The position numbers and the translations under genes are program-made. Shown piece by piece: positions 1 through 11,700 of a DNA stretch of 35,509 nt. The stretch is from the NCBI GenBank assembly GCA_965644315.1, contig CBFFRQ010000134.1, forward strand, positions 1 through 35,509, read 5' to 3'. Position 1 is the first letter of the stretch. The number at the start of each line of letters is the position of its first letter. The notes beneath the pieces are model-generated. The model saw nothing but the letters and a program-made list of their open reading frames with translations, did not search any database and was not told the DNA's origin. Source of the stretch: Caecitellus pseudoparvulus. Taxonomy: Eukaryota; Bigyra: Bicosoecida.

Positions 1-308
1 TAACCATAACCCTAACCCTAACCCTAACCCTAACCCTAACCCTAACCCTAACCCTAACCCTAACCCTAACCCTAACCCTAACCCTAACCCTAACCCTAAC
101 CCTAACCCTAACCCTAACCCTAACCCTAACCCTAACCCTAACCCTAACCCTAACCCTAACCCTAACCCTAACCCTAACCCTAACCCTAACCCTAACCCTA
201 ACCCTAACCCTAACTCTAACCCTAACCCTAACCCTAACCCTAACCCTAACCCTAACCCTAACCCTAACCCTACCCTAACCCTAACCCTAACCCTAACCCT
301 AACCCTAA
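1..308. repeat. Terminal telomeric repeat tract (CCCTAA)n
   Basis: About 50 tandem CCCTAA units run from the first base. This strand is the C-rich strand, so the complementary strand reads TTAGGG toward the window start, as expected for the left end of a chromosome. A few variant units are visible: CCATAA at the very start, CTCTAA near 213 and a shortened unit near 271. The tract ends in CCCTAAA where unique sequence begins. Its true length is unknown because the window starts inside the repeat. Confidence 0.97.
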
Positions 309-483
309 ACTCTTCCAAATGTCAACCTACAATCATAGGTTGTGCAAAATTGCCTTTAAACAATGCCTGTCCAGGCGGCCGCACACCAAAGTGTGGTGTT
401 GCACAGCGCTAGTGCATTGCATTGGGTGCGCGGGTGAGCAGCAGTGCGATTTCCGCACGCGCACGCTCCCCACGCAGTGCTAA

Positions 484-3400
484 GTGCGGCTCCGGCTGGA
501 CGCTGCACCACTGCTTGCCCGAAACCATTGCTTCATCGTCATGCTCGTGGAAGGCCAGCCAGTCCTCGGCGTGCTCTTCGCGGACAAGTGCCTGGAGCAG
601 CGTGTGTCGGGGCGGCCACGAACAGGCGTGCTGACTGACATGTCCCACGCCGAGGGGCGGCCCGGACTTTCCAGCTCGGTGGCATGGACATTGACTGCAC
701 CGTGATGGCCAAGATGCATCATTTTTCGTCCGCAGGTGGCTTGGCATCTTCGGAGATGAGGCTGGAGGCCGAGTTTCCTGGAGCTGCTCCTGTGATGGTG
801 CGCGCTAATTCCGCGCTGAAACAATCCGCACCAGGGCAGACCATTCTCCCTTGTCACCAATGCTGCCGAGTGACGGTGAAGGCCCCGCCATTGCCAAGTC
901 CCTGCGCGTTGCTGCTGCTGTGCGAGAAGACTTCATCATCATGTTGAAGGGGCGGCTCTGTGGGCGTGGTGTACTCCAACACGCGGCAGTTCACGTCAGA
1001 GCGCGCCAGGGTCAGCGTGATCGCCCCCTCCCTCTGTAGTGAAGGTTGCTCAAAAGATCTCTGAGGCAGCAACCAGCATTGCCTGTGAGAGTGGGGATGT
1101 GTCCGAGATACTTGAAGCTTGTCCATGCCCTTATGTCGCCAACACTCACTCCATCGCCAAGCGTGCTCCAAAGCCTGTCGGACACTCCGTCTCCTCCAGA
1201 AGATGACGCCTCTGTCGACAAGCTGCCAAGCACACTGCCAAAGCCCCTTGCTGAGAGGCGGTCCCAAGAAAGAAAGAAGACACGGAGGGGCAGACGCAAG
1301 CCATCTGAGCAAAGAGGCTCTCCTCCTCGGCGCGCTTTGCTGAACTGTTCTGGTGAGGGCGTCGTGGCCCGGCCCGCTCGCCACAGCGCCCCCTCCCCTC
1401 CATCTGCACCCGCCGAGTCGTCAGGCCAAGCTGCTCCTTCCCCTGAACACCAGTCCCTCTTCCGTCCACCAGAGTCAAGCGCCCGACCTTCGGCAGATGG
1501 GACTCGCCCAGCCCACGCAAGAGACCTCCTCCCGTGTCCCCGACAGCTCGCGGCACTATCGGGCAGCGGGGCACAGCCACCTCTTGCAAGTCCTGCAAAC
1601 ACGGCACCCACTACGCTGCTAAAACTTGCTGACTGCAGTCGCCGACCAGCACGGCTTGGACAGGCAAACCTTGACTTGGGTTCCCCCTTGCAGCAACTCC
1701 TCGCCTCTGCGCACGCGTTCCCGCGGCCGGGACCAGACGACACTGTGTCCAGGCCTGCTTTGGAGAGCAGCGGCAGGAGAGCCACTCTTCGGTGACGATG
1801 ACCTTTGTCCTTCTTCAACACGCAGCCACCATCCAAGCGGCGCAGACATCCTTCTGTGCTGTGTTGAAGAAGAGCAGCGCGCGTCACCCTGGCACACCAG
1901 ACTCGGAGTCCCACGCTGTCTGTGAAGCAGAACCTTCCATGCCGACCACTGAGCAAGACAAAGCTTGACCTCTTTCAATCGTTCCCGTACCGACATGCGC
2001 CTGATGATGCAGCACTCACCAGCAGCCTCGTCCACCTGTGCTCCTCCCTGGTCTTCATCTCTTGCTCACGCGTATCAACGAGGGCCATCGGGAACTTGAA
2101 GGCGGCACAGTGTCTGGACACTGCCTGGTTGATGTCAAGGCAGAGAAGAGATGACCTCGAGGCAAAAGTCTTTTGCTGGGGTGTACTTCGCGTTTGCTCT
2201 CCAGCTTGGTTGACACTGGAGGGTGTCTCCCCACCTTCAGCTCATTGTCGTCAACGCTGAGAAGTCCACACTTGTACTGTGGAACCCTGACGAACCCTTC
2301 AAGAGCACCATCGTTTCCAATCGACGGCTGCCTGAGCACACTCGACTCGATGGGCATTGAGTCTATGCGCCGTGTCTCATCCTCCCCGCTGAGTGGCAAG
2401 CCGATTCCCTTCAAAGACAGAGTGCGGCTGGCCATGCTGTCCCTCAGGTCTGACTTTCCCCCACACTCCGGCGTTCGTAGCTGAGGACGAGACTGTCTGC
2501 CCAAAGACTCTCATCACTGGCAAGACAACACTGAAGTGTACCTCCCTCGCAGTGCCGCACCACGCGCCAACAAGCAGCTGCCGATGAGAGAGCCAAGACG
2601 GTTGACCCCATACTGTCACTCATCCCAACATCTGCTTGCAAGTCGCCGAACCAGATCGGTAGCGATGCACAGCCACACCCTGGCCGGCTTCTGCGGAAGA
2701 CACGCGGCACTCGCACCCTGCTGCTTGGAATGTGTGCACACGGCTCCCTGCGGCCAGTGTGTCCACGATGTCGTCACCCCTGTGTCCAGTCTGTGTGCAG
2801 TGCGTCGTCCATGTTGGCACTCTGTGTCACAGAGCCTGGGGGGCACGGCCTGCCGACACGGAAGTCATGGGCCTTTGAATGCTTCCGCCCAAGCCCGCCT
2901 GATCGGCCTGTCGGGCGGAGTGAGGTTGCCTTGCTGCTTGATCGAAGACTCAATGGCCCAGTGATCCCGGGCCTCGACGTTGATGGTCGCTGCATAATTG
3001 CTTGCTCGATCCCTGCAAGCCCACGGCCCATCGCCATCATAGCCACGTACGTACCCAACTGGCACTCTTGGCGAGCGAAAGAAGCCAGTCGCTGATCCGG
3101 ACACGAAGCTTCCGCACTTCGGCAAGAGGTTTGGCGGCAGCTTGAGTCTGCTGTTCAGGCAGCCTCCGGCTCCGCCTCACCCACATGATTGTCATCATGG
3201 GTGACTCAGAACACCTCATCCAGGTTGACGAAGGGGTAGGCACGTGGGGAGCAGATCACTGGGAGAACCGGACCGGCATTCCCGAGCCCACTGAAGACAT
3301 CCTGCAGATGCAGCTCCTCTGCGAGCAAGGCCCACTGATCCCAGCCGGACTTGGTGGCCTGCCAACGCACAGGTATGGTCAGTGCTCTGGACCCGCATCC

Positions 3401-6400
3401 TGATGACTGAGGACCTCCCACAGTATGTTGGAGCAGACCACTGCACATCACAACAACGTTCTCCAGCGGGACGAAAGTAGGCCGCTCGACTGAGTCCTCA
3501 GTGACCATCATCTTGTTGCAGCAGAAGTCCGAGTGAAGCCTGCCAAGCGAGGTGTGGACATCATCCAAGAGCCCCCATGTACAGGCGGTGCCACCCCGGT
3601 GGACCTCAGCGACAGAGGCGGGGCTGGCAGCGCAAGCGATGTTTCGAGGATCCCCTCAGCTCGCGGGCCACCGCGCTCCAGACAGGCAGCGCCGCCACCG
3701 AGCCTATCCTTTCTCAACGGTGCTGTCGAAGCTGCGGCTATGGACACACATCGCAAGGCCAAGACCCCACGTGACCCTCTGCCCCAGCTGAAGATGGACA
3801 TCAAGGCGGCCGGCGGGCTCAAGAAGTCCATGACTGCACGCGTGTCCAAGCTGCGGGAAGACCATTGCCAAGCTGCACCGGAAGCTCGCACTTGCCACCG
3901 GTCGGCATCCTCCAGCCAGACCACGCCCGTGCCATCCGAGAGGGAATCTCCATGGCCACTGAAGAGCTACACGCCACGCTTCAATGCCGCAAGGATGCAA
4001 TGCGGAAGCGCACGAGGCTTGTGACAGAAGAAGCGACCATGTCACTCTGTCCAGGATCCGAGCGCGGCTTGAGGAACTCGCTGTCACGGATCCCTTCACT
4101 GCCCACCAACACATCAAGCGCCCGTCAGGTCGAGGTCGTCGAGCCCGTCCGAGCTCCCATCAGGTCCGTGAAGTCCATGCAGGAGAGTGCTCATCTCCTC
4201 CCCTGATCTGGTGAAGGAGGAGGTTGCCAAGCAGATGTCTGGCATCCTGAGTCACAACAAGCCCAGGCCAACATCGCTGAGAAGTACGGGCTGGCAAGGT
4301 TCCTTCCCTCAGCCCAAGAGTCCTTCACACCTCAGCCGGTGACATGGCTTCCCTCCAAGAAGCAAGTCAAAGTCCTCATGGGATCACTCAGCTTGCATCG
4401 ACACCCAGGCTCTGGCAAAGTTCCAATCAGAGCACATCAAGTATGCTGGGCCAGGCTTCCAAGACATCTACTCCCAAGCCGTCATCCAAGCGTTGCAACA
4501 CGGCACCTGCCCGCCAGACTACCATGCAGGCGGTGGGTCACTCATCCCCAAGAAGACGAGGTGAAGCTGGGCGGCCTCGCACATACCGCTTGATTGTATG
4601 CCGCCCCCCTCACTGCGAAGCTCTTCTTCTCAGTGGCCGCTGCATGCCTGGAGTCCTGGATGCAAACATGGGTGTCGAAGGAGCAGGCTGAGCTGCACTC
4701 GACACCGCAACACGCATGAGCACATCTTGGCTCTCCAAGAGGTGATCAAGGGCCACCTGCGACAGTCAACAGCGCCAGTGCAAGTCCTGGTACTCTTCGT
4801 GGACTTCCGGGGAGCATTCGACTCTGGTGAGCCACGCAGCCATCACAGAGATCCTGAGGCTGCCTCCCTCCCTGCGCCACTCCCTGGCCGTCATCAAGGA
4901 GTACATGTCCAAGGCGACGGTCTCCATCAACACGCGCCATGGTCTTTGTCGCCCCCTTCCTGTCAGCAATGGTGTCCCCCAAGGAGGAGCTCTGTCCCCC
5001 TCCTCTTCAAGGCTGCGATGGATGTGCTGCCGCAAAGGCCCACGAGATGCCCCTCCAGGCATCCAGGGAGTGGGCATCCCAACACCAGCAGGCCATGTCA
5101 CCCACACCCTGTATGCAGACGACCTGGCCTGCATCGGCACCGCCTGCCACGGCCTTGCACCGAATCTTCGTAGAGGTGAAGGCCATCGCTGCCCGGGTTG
5201 GCCTTGCCATCAACCCGTCGAAGTCCAGGGGTCATGATCCTTGCCAACCTTCCGTGCGAGGCAGCCGGACACCAGTCAGTGAAAGGAAGAAGTTGGTGTG
5301 TGCGCTCGGCTGCCCTCAAAGCGGGCAGCATGCTGAGAGGTTGGCACCAAGTCCATCCAACGGGTGGCCGAGTACACTCCACTTGGGCGTGCCGATGTCC
5401 GAACATCCTGCCAAGACCCGTGCACTTACCCTGCAACAAGCTGGGCTTGCTTGCATCCAAGCCGGAGTTCACTGCGGGCGCGCTGCTCAGTGCCACCTGG
5501 CTCGATGTGCAGCAGCGGCACCTGGTTGGGTATGCCACCGTCACGTCAGCCGCCGACTACATGCTGTCCACCCCAAGCCAGCAGTTCCCTGTGCTCCGCT
5601 GCTGCGACGTTGACCGCTGGCGTCGCCCTCGCCTTGGACAGGACCCAAGTCGGCTCGCAGAGTGCACTCATGCGCCCCCACAGCTACGCCAAGCTGGCTC
5701 TATGCGGAGTCCTGCCTGCCCACGTCCGCTCCACGCAACTGCGGACTGGGATGTTTGTCAAGGCTCTCCGGATGCTGCACTCGGACACCCCTCTTGCCCG
5801 AGCTTCTGTGCCTGACCATCCCGCGGGCCCTTGACCTTATGCCTGCTTCGATGTCGACGACCTTCATCGTCGACACCATTGCTGATGGAGGTCGACTCCG
5901 GGCTGCCAGTGTCCCTGCTCCGTGGGCACTGCATGCCCTCTTGGACTCTGGCTCGTGGGCTGCATGCCGGACCTTGCACAGCTTCGGCTTGCACGTGCTC
6001 CTGGCTCTGAGCATGCTGCCACAGCCCCTGCCCAAGTCCTTGCCGGACTTAAGACCACCCCGGGCCTCCGCAGGTCTGCGGTGTGCTGGGTTGGCTGCCA
6101 GCGAGACGTCGTCCATGGCCGAACCCCCGGCCTTCACGGCAGACACCCCCTGGGCCCTGCGTCGCCAAGTCCTCGCGTCGTATCTTCATGTAGCCCAGGC
6201 AGTGCCGAGTGCAGCTGCCCACTACACCACCGACAGCCGAATCCCCCAAGTGCAGAAGCCCAGGCCGTATCATCTTGGGCCTGGTGCGTGCAGCACTTCG
6301 ATGTGGCTACATCCACTGCCACACGGGGTGAGACCCCCTCTTCTGGGTCTGTCCTGATGACAGGCCCACCAGAGCGATGGTCCATCACTTCCAGACCTTA

Positions 6401-7314
6401 CAGCTTCTTCATGGGGGGGACAGTGCCACTCTGTACGAGTGCTGTCCGAGTTGCGGACTCAACACCGATGTGCAGCTGCACGTGCACATCCTGCTGCACT
6501 GCACCCACCACGAACTCACCATGGCACGCCATACACACGATGACCAAGTTCAGAGAACTGGCCAACAGGTCAGCTGTGCCCGAGTCCGCGGCGGGCCAAG
6601 TGCAGTGCCTGCCCATCCCCCCCCAAGATCTGCCACGCCCTCCTTCGTGCCCCCGACTCAGAAGCCGCGAAGCCTGCCGGGACCTCGAGGTCCTCCACGG
6701 GCTCCTGCTCTGCGGGCAGTGGCCTCACCGGTGGGGGCTGGCCGACGAAGAGCAGCTTGTCTCTATGAAAGAGGCGGCTGTCCTCTCCACACCCCACCTC
6801 GTCCCCTTCTCACCGTGCTGGTCCTTGCCGTGTCCGCGCCCCAGCTGTATGGCAAGACATCCTGCGCAGCGCGGTTGAGTTCACAGCAAAGGCGTGGCGG
6901 GTCACAGTCACTTACATGTTGCGTATGACCGATGCCCACCACCTTGCTGTCCAGAGGCATGCTGAGTACCTGTGGTGGGCGGTACATGGGCGCGGGGCGC
7001 CGCTGCCTGGCCGCACGCAGCCAGTGCGGTCAGCGGCCACGCGGCACACGCGCAGGCCCCGCACTCGCCGCAGGGCACGCACCTTTTTCCCTGCCAAGGC
7101 TGGCCAAGTGCCGTCCACGGAGGGCAAGGTCCAGAGGACGCTGCAGCACTTCATGGGGCCTCAGCCAGCCCATGCAGACACTGATGGTGAGGGGGAAGGG
7201 CCCGATGGTTCCTGTGAAGAGAGCGAGGAGCGCAAGGCGGAACGCAGAGCGTGCGGGCGGGGGAGTGGAACAGCCACGCTTGGCGGCCGCGTCTACCCTC
7301 CACGAGTGTCCTGA
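484..7314 (+). pseudogene. Frameshifted endonuclease-reverse transcriptase ORF of element 1
   Basis: Fragments in all three forward frames align in order with the element 2 protein. Around 1040-1120 is a segment equivalent to element 2 residues 48-72 (shared pattern ATSxAxxxGDVSxI). The basic stretch ERRSQERKKTRRGRRK follows near 1250-1305. Near 2173-2300 is the region with FAFAL and LWNPD. The endonuclease half with TEPGGHG and YVPNW lies at 2815-3060. RT motif A, FVDFRGAFDS, lies near 4795-4830; motif B, NGVPQGGALSP, near 4967-5000; motif C, YADD, near 5110. The zinc finger (CPSC then HILLHC) is near 6440-6500, and LWWAVHG is near 6970. The endonuclease GDLN motif has become GDSE near 3200, removing a catalytic Asn. 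Damage is mostly small indels. Neighbouring long frames are intact, so general sequencing error is unlikely. Confidence 0.88.
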
Positions 7315-8066
7315 CGTGATGAACTCCAGTGTGAGCGTGGTGATAACCACGGTAGCCCGAAGACAGATGCCCAAGACCTTACCTTTTACTTACTACATAG
7401 CCTGCGAGTAGCAGTGGAGTGAGCGGGAGCGTGCCTCGGGCCGCGGCGCGCGTGCAGCCGCAGTGCTGCACGGCCACGGCCCGGACGGCTGCTGACGACG
7501 AAGCAAGCTCACTCACCACGAAACCAGGGCGTGACGGGTTGAAGAAGAAGGTCCTTTTCCTTTCTGTATCCCCCTTGATGCGCGCGATGCGCTCTGTGGC
7601 GCGGGCGCGTGTGTGTGCACGGGTGCTGGTGTGCGCATCGAATTCCGCACCACGCACCCGGCCGAGTTCCCGCGCAGAGGCGGAGCACACACCTCGCGAA
7701 GGGCGCAGAGAGGCCTATGAGGGCCACAGAGGAGGTGGGTGAGGAATTTGGATTATGATCTGGCGTCAAGACTGCGCGGATGCCTAGGCGTGCTCTGGTG
7801 TGCCCCGGGTGTCTGGCGCTGGCGGACATGGGATGAAGTGCAGCGGAGGAGGCGGAAGCGATGAGTGGAGCGGGCAGGGACCTGCCCTAGCAAGTGGCGG
7901 CAGATATAACGGGTGCAAGCCTGTGTTTGTTGCCCGAATCCGCGCCAAGCGGTAGCCGCTGTGGCGTCCTACATGTGCAGAGGTGCATTGTGGGGCGCCC
8001 GTGTGATCAGCTCAAGCTGTACGGCTGCCAAGTTGCTGTGCCGAGGGTGAAATGCATTGTGAGTTG
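7315..8066 (+). other. 3' untranslated region of element 1
   Basis: This non-coding stretch follows the last homologous C-terminal frame. Its distal part (about 7886-8066) shares blocks with the element 2 3' UTR: CCCTAGCAAG followed by GGCGGC, GCCGCTGTGG followed by CCTAC, AGCTGTAC, and the terminal ATGCATT at 8052-8058. Such conservation in a non-coding tail, in an element whose coding region has decayed, is what one expects of a region recognised by the reverse transcriptase. That role is inferred. Confidence 0.75.
7336..7351 (+). promoter_or_regulatory. Hairpin in element 1 3' UTR (GATA loop)
   Basis: CGTGGT and ACCACG form a perfect 6-bp stem around a GATA loop. The same stem with a GAGA loop occurs at the matching place in element 2 (15164-15179). 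The core GTGGTGANAAC also occurs in element 3 at 19663-19673. It may be a protein-binding or RNA-processing element of the retrotransposon transcript; the function is inferred from conservation only. Confidence 0.5.
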
Positions 8067-8721
8067 CTAACCCTAACCCTAACCCTAACCCTAACCCTAA
8101 CCCTAACCCTAACCCTAACCCTAACCCTAACCCTAACCCTAACCCTAACCCTAACCCTAACCCTAACCCTAACCCTAACCCTAACCCTAACCCTAACCCT
8201 AACCCTAACCCTAACCCTAACCCTAACCCTAACCCTAACCCTAACCCTAACCCTAACCCTAACCCTAACCCTAACCCTAACCCTAACCCTAACCCTAACC
8301 CTAACCCTAACCCTAACCCTAACCCTAACCCTAACCCTAACCCTAACCCTAACCCTAACCCTAACCCTAACCCTAACCCTAACCCTAACCCTAACCCTAA
8401 CCCTAACCCTAACCCTAACCCTAACCCTAACCCTAACCCTAACCCTAACCCTAACCCTAACCCTAACCCTAACCCTAACCCTAACCCTAACCCTAACCCT
8501 AACCCTAACCCTAACCCTAACCCTAACCCTAACCCTAACCCTAACCCTAACCCTAACCCTAACCCTAACCCTAACCCTAACCCTAACCCTAACCCTAACC
8601 CTAACCCTAACCCTAACCCTAACCCTAACCCTAACCCTAACCCTAACCCTAACCCTAACCCTAACCCTAACCCTAACCTAACCCTAACCCTAACCCTAAC
8701 CCTAACCCTAACCCTAACCTA
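8067..8721. repeat. Internal telomeric repeat tract, 655 bp
   Basis: About 109 CCCTAA units lie between element 1 and element 2. They are nearly perfect: the only irregularities I see are two CCTAA units that lack one C, near 8675-8680 and at the right edge. The orientation matches the chromosome end. The tract is longer and cleaner than the visible terminal tract, so it has had little time to decay. On this strand it is open in two of three frames (Leu-Thr and Pro-Asn), which makes a spurious 209-codon reading frame from 8052. Confidence 0.97.
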
Positions 8722-8736
8722 AAGAAGGCACGGAGC

Positions 8737-11700
8737 ATGCGGGAAGCAGCAGCACGTGAGGACGACTTCACTGTGCGCCTTGGAAGGGGTGGCTTCTTGG
8801 CCGTGGTGTTTCCAAACACACGCCAGTTTGTCGCTGCCAAGGGCAAGGTCCAAGCCAAAGCGCCAACCCTTGTGCTCAACGCTGCCCGGGAAATAATGCC
8901 GCTAGCTACCAGCCTTGCAGTCAACACGGGAGATGTGTCGTCTATCGTCACTCTCGTGAAGTCTCACTTGCGTCAAGCTTCTCCAGCTGCGCACCAAGAT
9001 CGCCAACACGTCCGACAATCCGTCCCCAAGAAGGGAGATGCTGCTGTCGACAAGGCGCCCATTCGACACAACATCAAGACATCCGCACAAACCCAACAGG
9101 CTCCAGGTAAACGCAAGAAGGTCAGGCGTGGTCAGCGCTCCAAAGCAAGCACGGCATCTACACATTCCAAAGTTGTACCAGGGCGAACCTTTGCCGACCT
9201 GTTCAAGACGCCTCCATCAGAAACGACTGCCCGAGAGAAACACCAACACGTGGTGCCATCAAGTCCTCCTGCAAGAATGCCCAAGCTGCAGACGGAGGCG
9301 GTGGTGCTTCCATCGTCACGAGTGCGAACTGGGCAACAAACGCGCTGGGACAAGCCATCAACCCTTGACCAAGATTCGAAGATGCAGGCACCTGTATCGG
9401 AGGACAGCGTGCCCGCATCTCAGACTACTACCTCCACAGCAACAACACTCATCTTGACGCCACCTGCGTCAACCCCTGAGTCGATATCAGAATCAGACAC
9501 CTCGCTCAGCCTGTCTGTACCTGACGCTGCACCTCAGCATATTGTGAAGGTTGTGAGGATGAAGGACTGCCCCCGAGTCCCTGGATCACTCCCCACCCAC
9601 GACATTCCAGCATCGTCACCGCTTGCGCGCCTGCTTGCTTCAGCGAGTGTGTACGGGAACAGAGACCAACGGCATTGTGTACAAGCCTGCTTGGAAACAG
9701 CGGCAGGGGAGAAGATCTTCGAGACTGAAGACCTCGTGGCTCTCCAACATGCAGCTACCGTCGAGGCAGGACAGCGAGCCTACCGGAACCTGCGTCGTAG
9801 AGCTGCTGCAAACACATCGGACTCCTCCAGTTCTGATGTTCAGTGCACGATGCCAGCAGGCGGTGTCATGTCAGACTGCGCAGAGGATCAACTGGAAGCT
9901 CTTGCTCGCTTGCTGTTTCGCTTCACACCAAAGGACTCCCTTCTGCAAGCACAAGCACCACCTGTCCTTCTTCCCGGTTTGCATATGCTTCTCAACCGCA
10001 TGAACAGTGGGCACCGTGCCCTTCTTGGTGGGAGTAAACTCCATGGGGGCATCTGCCCTCAAGCAGTGATGTACGAGGACGGCCAAGACAAGTATTTCGA
10101 AGGTGTCCACTTTGCTTTTGCTCTGCATCGTCTCCAACACACTGACACTGCTCACCTTACGCTGGTTCTGGTCGATCATGATCGAGGAGTGTTGGTTGTA
10201 TGGAACCCAGACATTCCAGATGCAAGTGTTGAAGTGTCCTTCCACAACTGCATGGAACGTCTGCACGCCGATGCTGTAGAGATGGTCTACCGAGTATCAT
10301 CGACCCCCATGGTGGGCTCTCCAAGCCCCTTGAAAGAGAGACTACGCAATGTGATGCAGTCGCTGAAGCAAGACTTCCCCCCTCTCCCCTTTGCTGCGGA
10401 AGACGGGGAACTCCACCTCAAAACGTACATCGCTGGACAGTTCACCCGTGTTGCTCTCCCAACTGGACGCCTGACTAGACAGCAGGCCTCTGCTCTGGCA
10501 GACGCAAAAGAACATGACCCACTACTGAAGCTAATCCCACAAGACACAGATGCAATGCCTCCACGCTGGGAGCAAGGCCCGTGTACCCCAGTGGGAAAGT
10601 CAGGCACAACTTCCATCTCCATGGTGTCTTGGAATGTTGCAAGCTCCTGTGGGAACCACCTTCACGAAGTCATAGTCTGTGCGAAGTCGGCCTCGTCTCG
10701 ATCTTCAAGGATGGTGCTCTGCCTTACGGAGCCAGGCGGACATGGGACTTTGGACACGGAGATCATGGGACTGCAATGCTTCAGACCAAGTCCACCTGAT
10801 CGTCCACCAGGACGAAGTGAGGTCGCCTTGCTCATCGACAGAAGACTGCGGGCTCAACGGATGGGGGACCTTGGCCTTGATGGCCGCTGTGTTGTTGCTT
10901 GCACCATCCCCACAACGCCAAAGCCTCTTGCAATCATCGCGGCATATGTGCCAAACTGGCACACAGCGCAGCGAAAGAAGCCGTTAGCAGACCCAGATAC
11001 AAAGCTTCCTCACAGGCAGCAGATTTGGGAACAGCTCACAAATGCTGTTCAACATCTGAGGACAACCCACATGATCACACTCATGGGTGATCTGAACTGC
11101 CACCCAGGTCAACACGGGGTAACTTCGTGGGACACGTCATGCTGGCGCAACCAATCTGGCATCCCCGACCCGACGGACGACGTTCAGGAACTTGCGACTG
11201 TGTGTGAACAGGCACAACTTCAGCCTGCTGGGGTTGGGGGACAGCCTACCCAAGCTACCTTTCAGAGAGTCTTGGATCACATCCTCGTATGTCCCTCGCT
11301 GCGGTCCCGGTTGGTAAAGCCCCTTGCTGTTGTCACAACATATTCAAGCGCCAGGAAGAAGAACCACCGAAAGATGATCCTCAGTGACCACCACATGCTC
11401 ACTGCCGGCGTTGCAGTCAAGCTGCCCCCCCGACCCAAAGCCTCCAGACAACATTCATCGACCCACTCTGTCCCCCCCTGGTGGGCATCGTCCACACGTG
11501 AGGGACTCAAGGCGCAGTACATGCACAGACGCCATCTTGATGCGTCTCTTGGGCCAGCAGACCTGCATGTCCCTGGACCTGGAGATGAGGCAGAAGCACT
11601 CCAAAGCTTGGACGCCCTCATTACTACCAGTGCTCGAACCACGCATGCCCAGTGCAAGTCCACATCACCTCAAATGATTCAGGCATTTGCTGACATACCA

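Larger units (their letters stand above)
309..8066 (+). mobile_element. Element 1: degraded telomere-associated non-LTR retrotransposon
   Basis: This copy lies between the terminal telomere and an internal telomeric tract, 5' end toward the chromosome tip. Its broken reading frames match element 2 in order along the whole length: N-terminal region, APE-type endonuclease, reverse transcriptase, CCHC zinc finger and basic C-terminus. A 3' UTR of about 750 nt follows and ends ATGCATT-N8-CTAACCC. It carries about 585 nt at the 5' end (309-893) with no counterpart in element 2. Two small inverted repeats lie there: AACCTA/TAGGTT at 324-341 and ACACCA/TGGTGT at 383-399. Many small frameshifts show that it is no longer functional. 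Whether it is full length at the 5' end is unknown. Confidence 0.9.

Noticed and set aside
1-308. CRISPR-like regular repeat
   Set aside because: Units are 6 bp and contiguous with no spacers. It is a telomere.
1012-1956. 314-codon minus-strand ORF in element 1
   Set aside because: The plus strand here matches the element 2 protein in order, so the minus frame is a shadow.
309-8066. Frameshifts in element 1 as sequencing error
   Set aside because: Adjacent elements keep frames of 2124 and 1139 codons, and element 1 also has a substituted catalytic motif, so true decay is more likely.
8052-8681. 209-codon plus-strand frame of Leu-Thr repeats
   Set aside because: It is telomeric repeat read in an open frame, beginning in the tail of element 1. 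It has no coding content of its own.
8673-8951. Minus-strand frame ending in Gly-Leu repeats
   Set aside because: It is the reverse strand of the telomeric tract and of the element 2 ORF, a shadow of a clearly coding frame.
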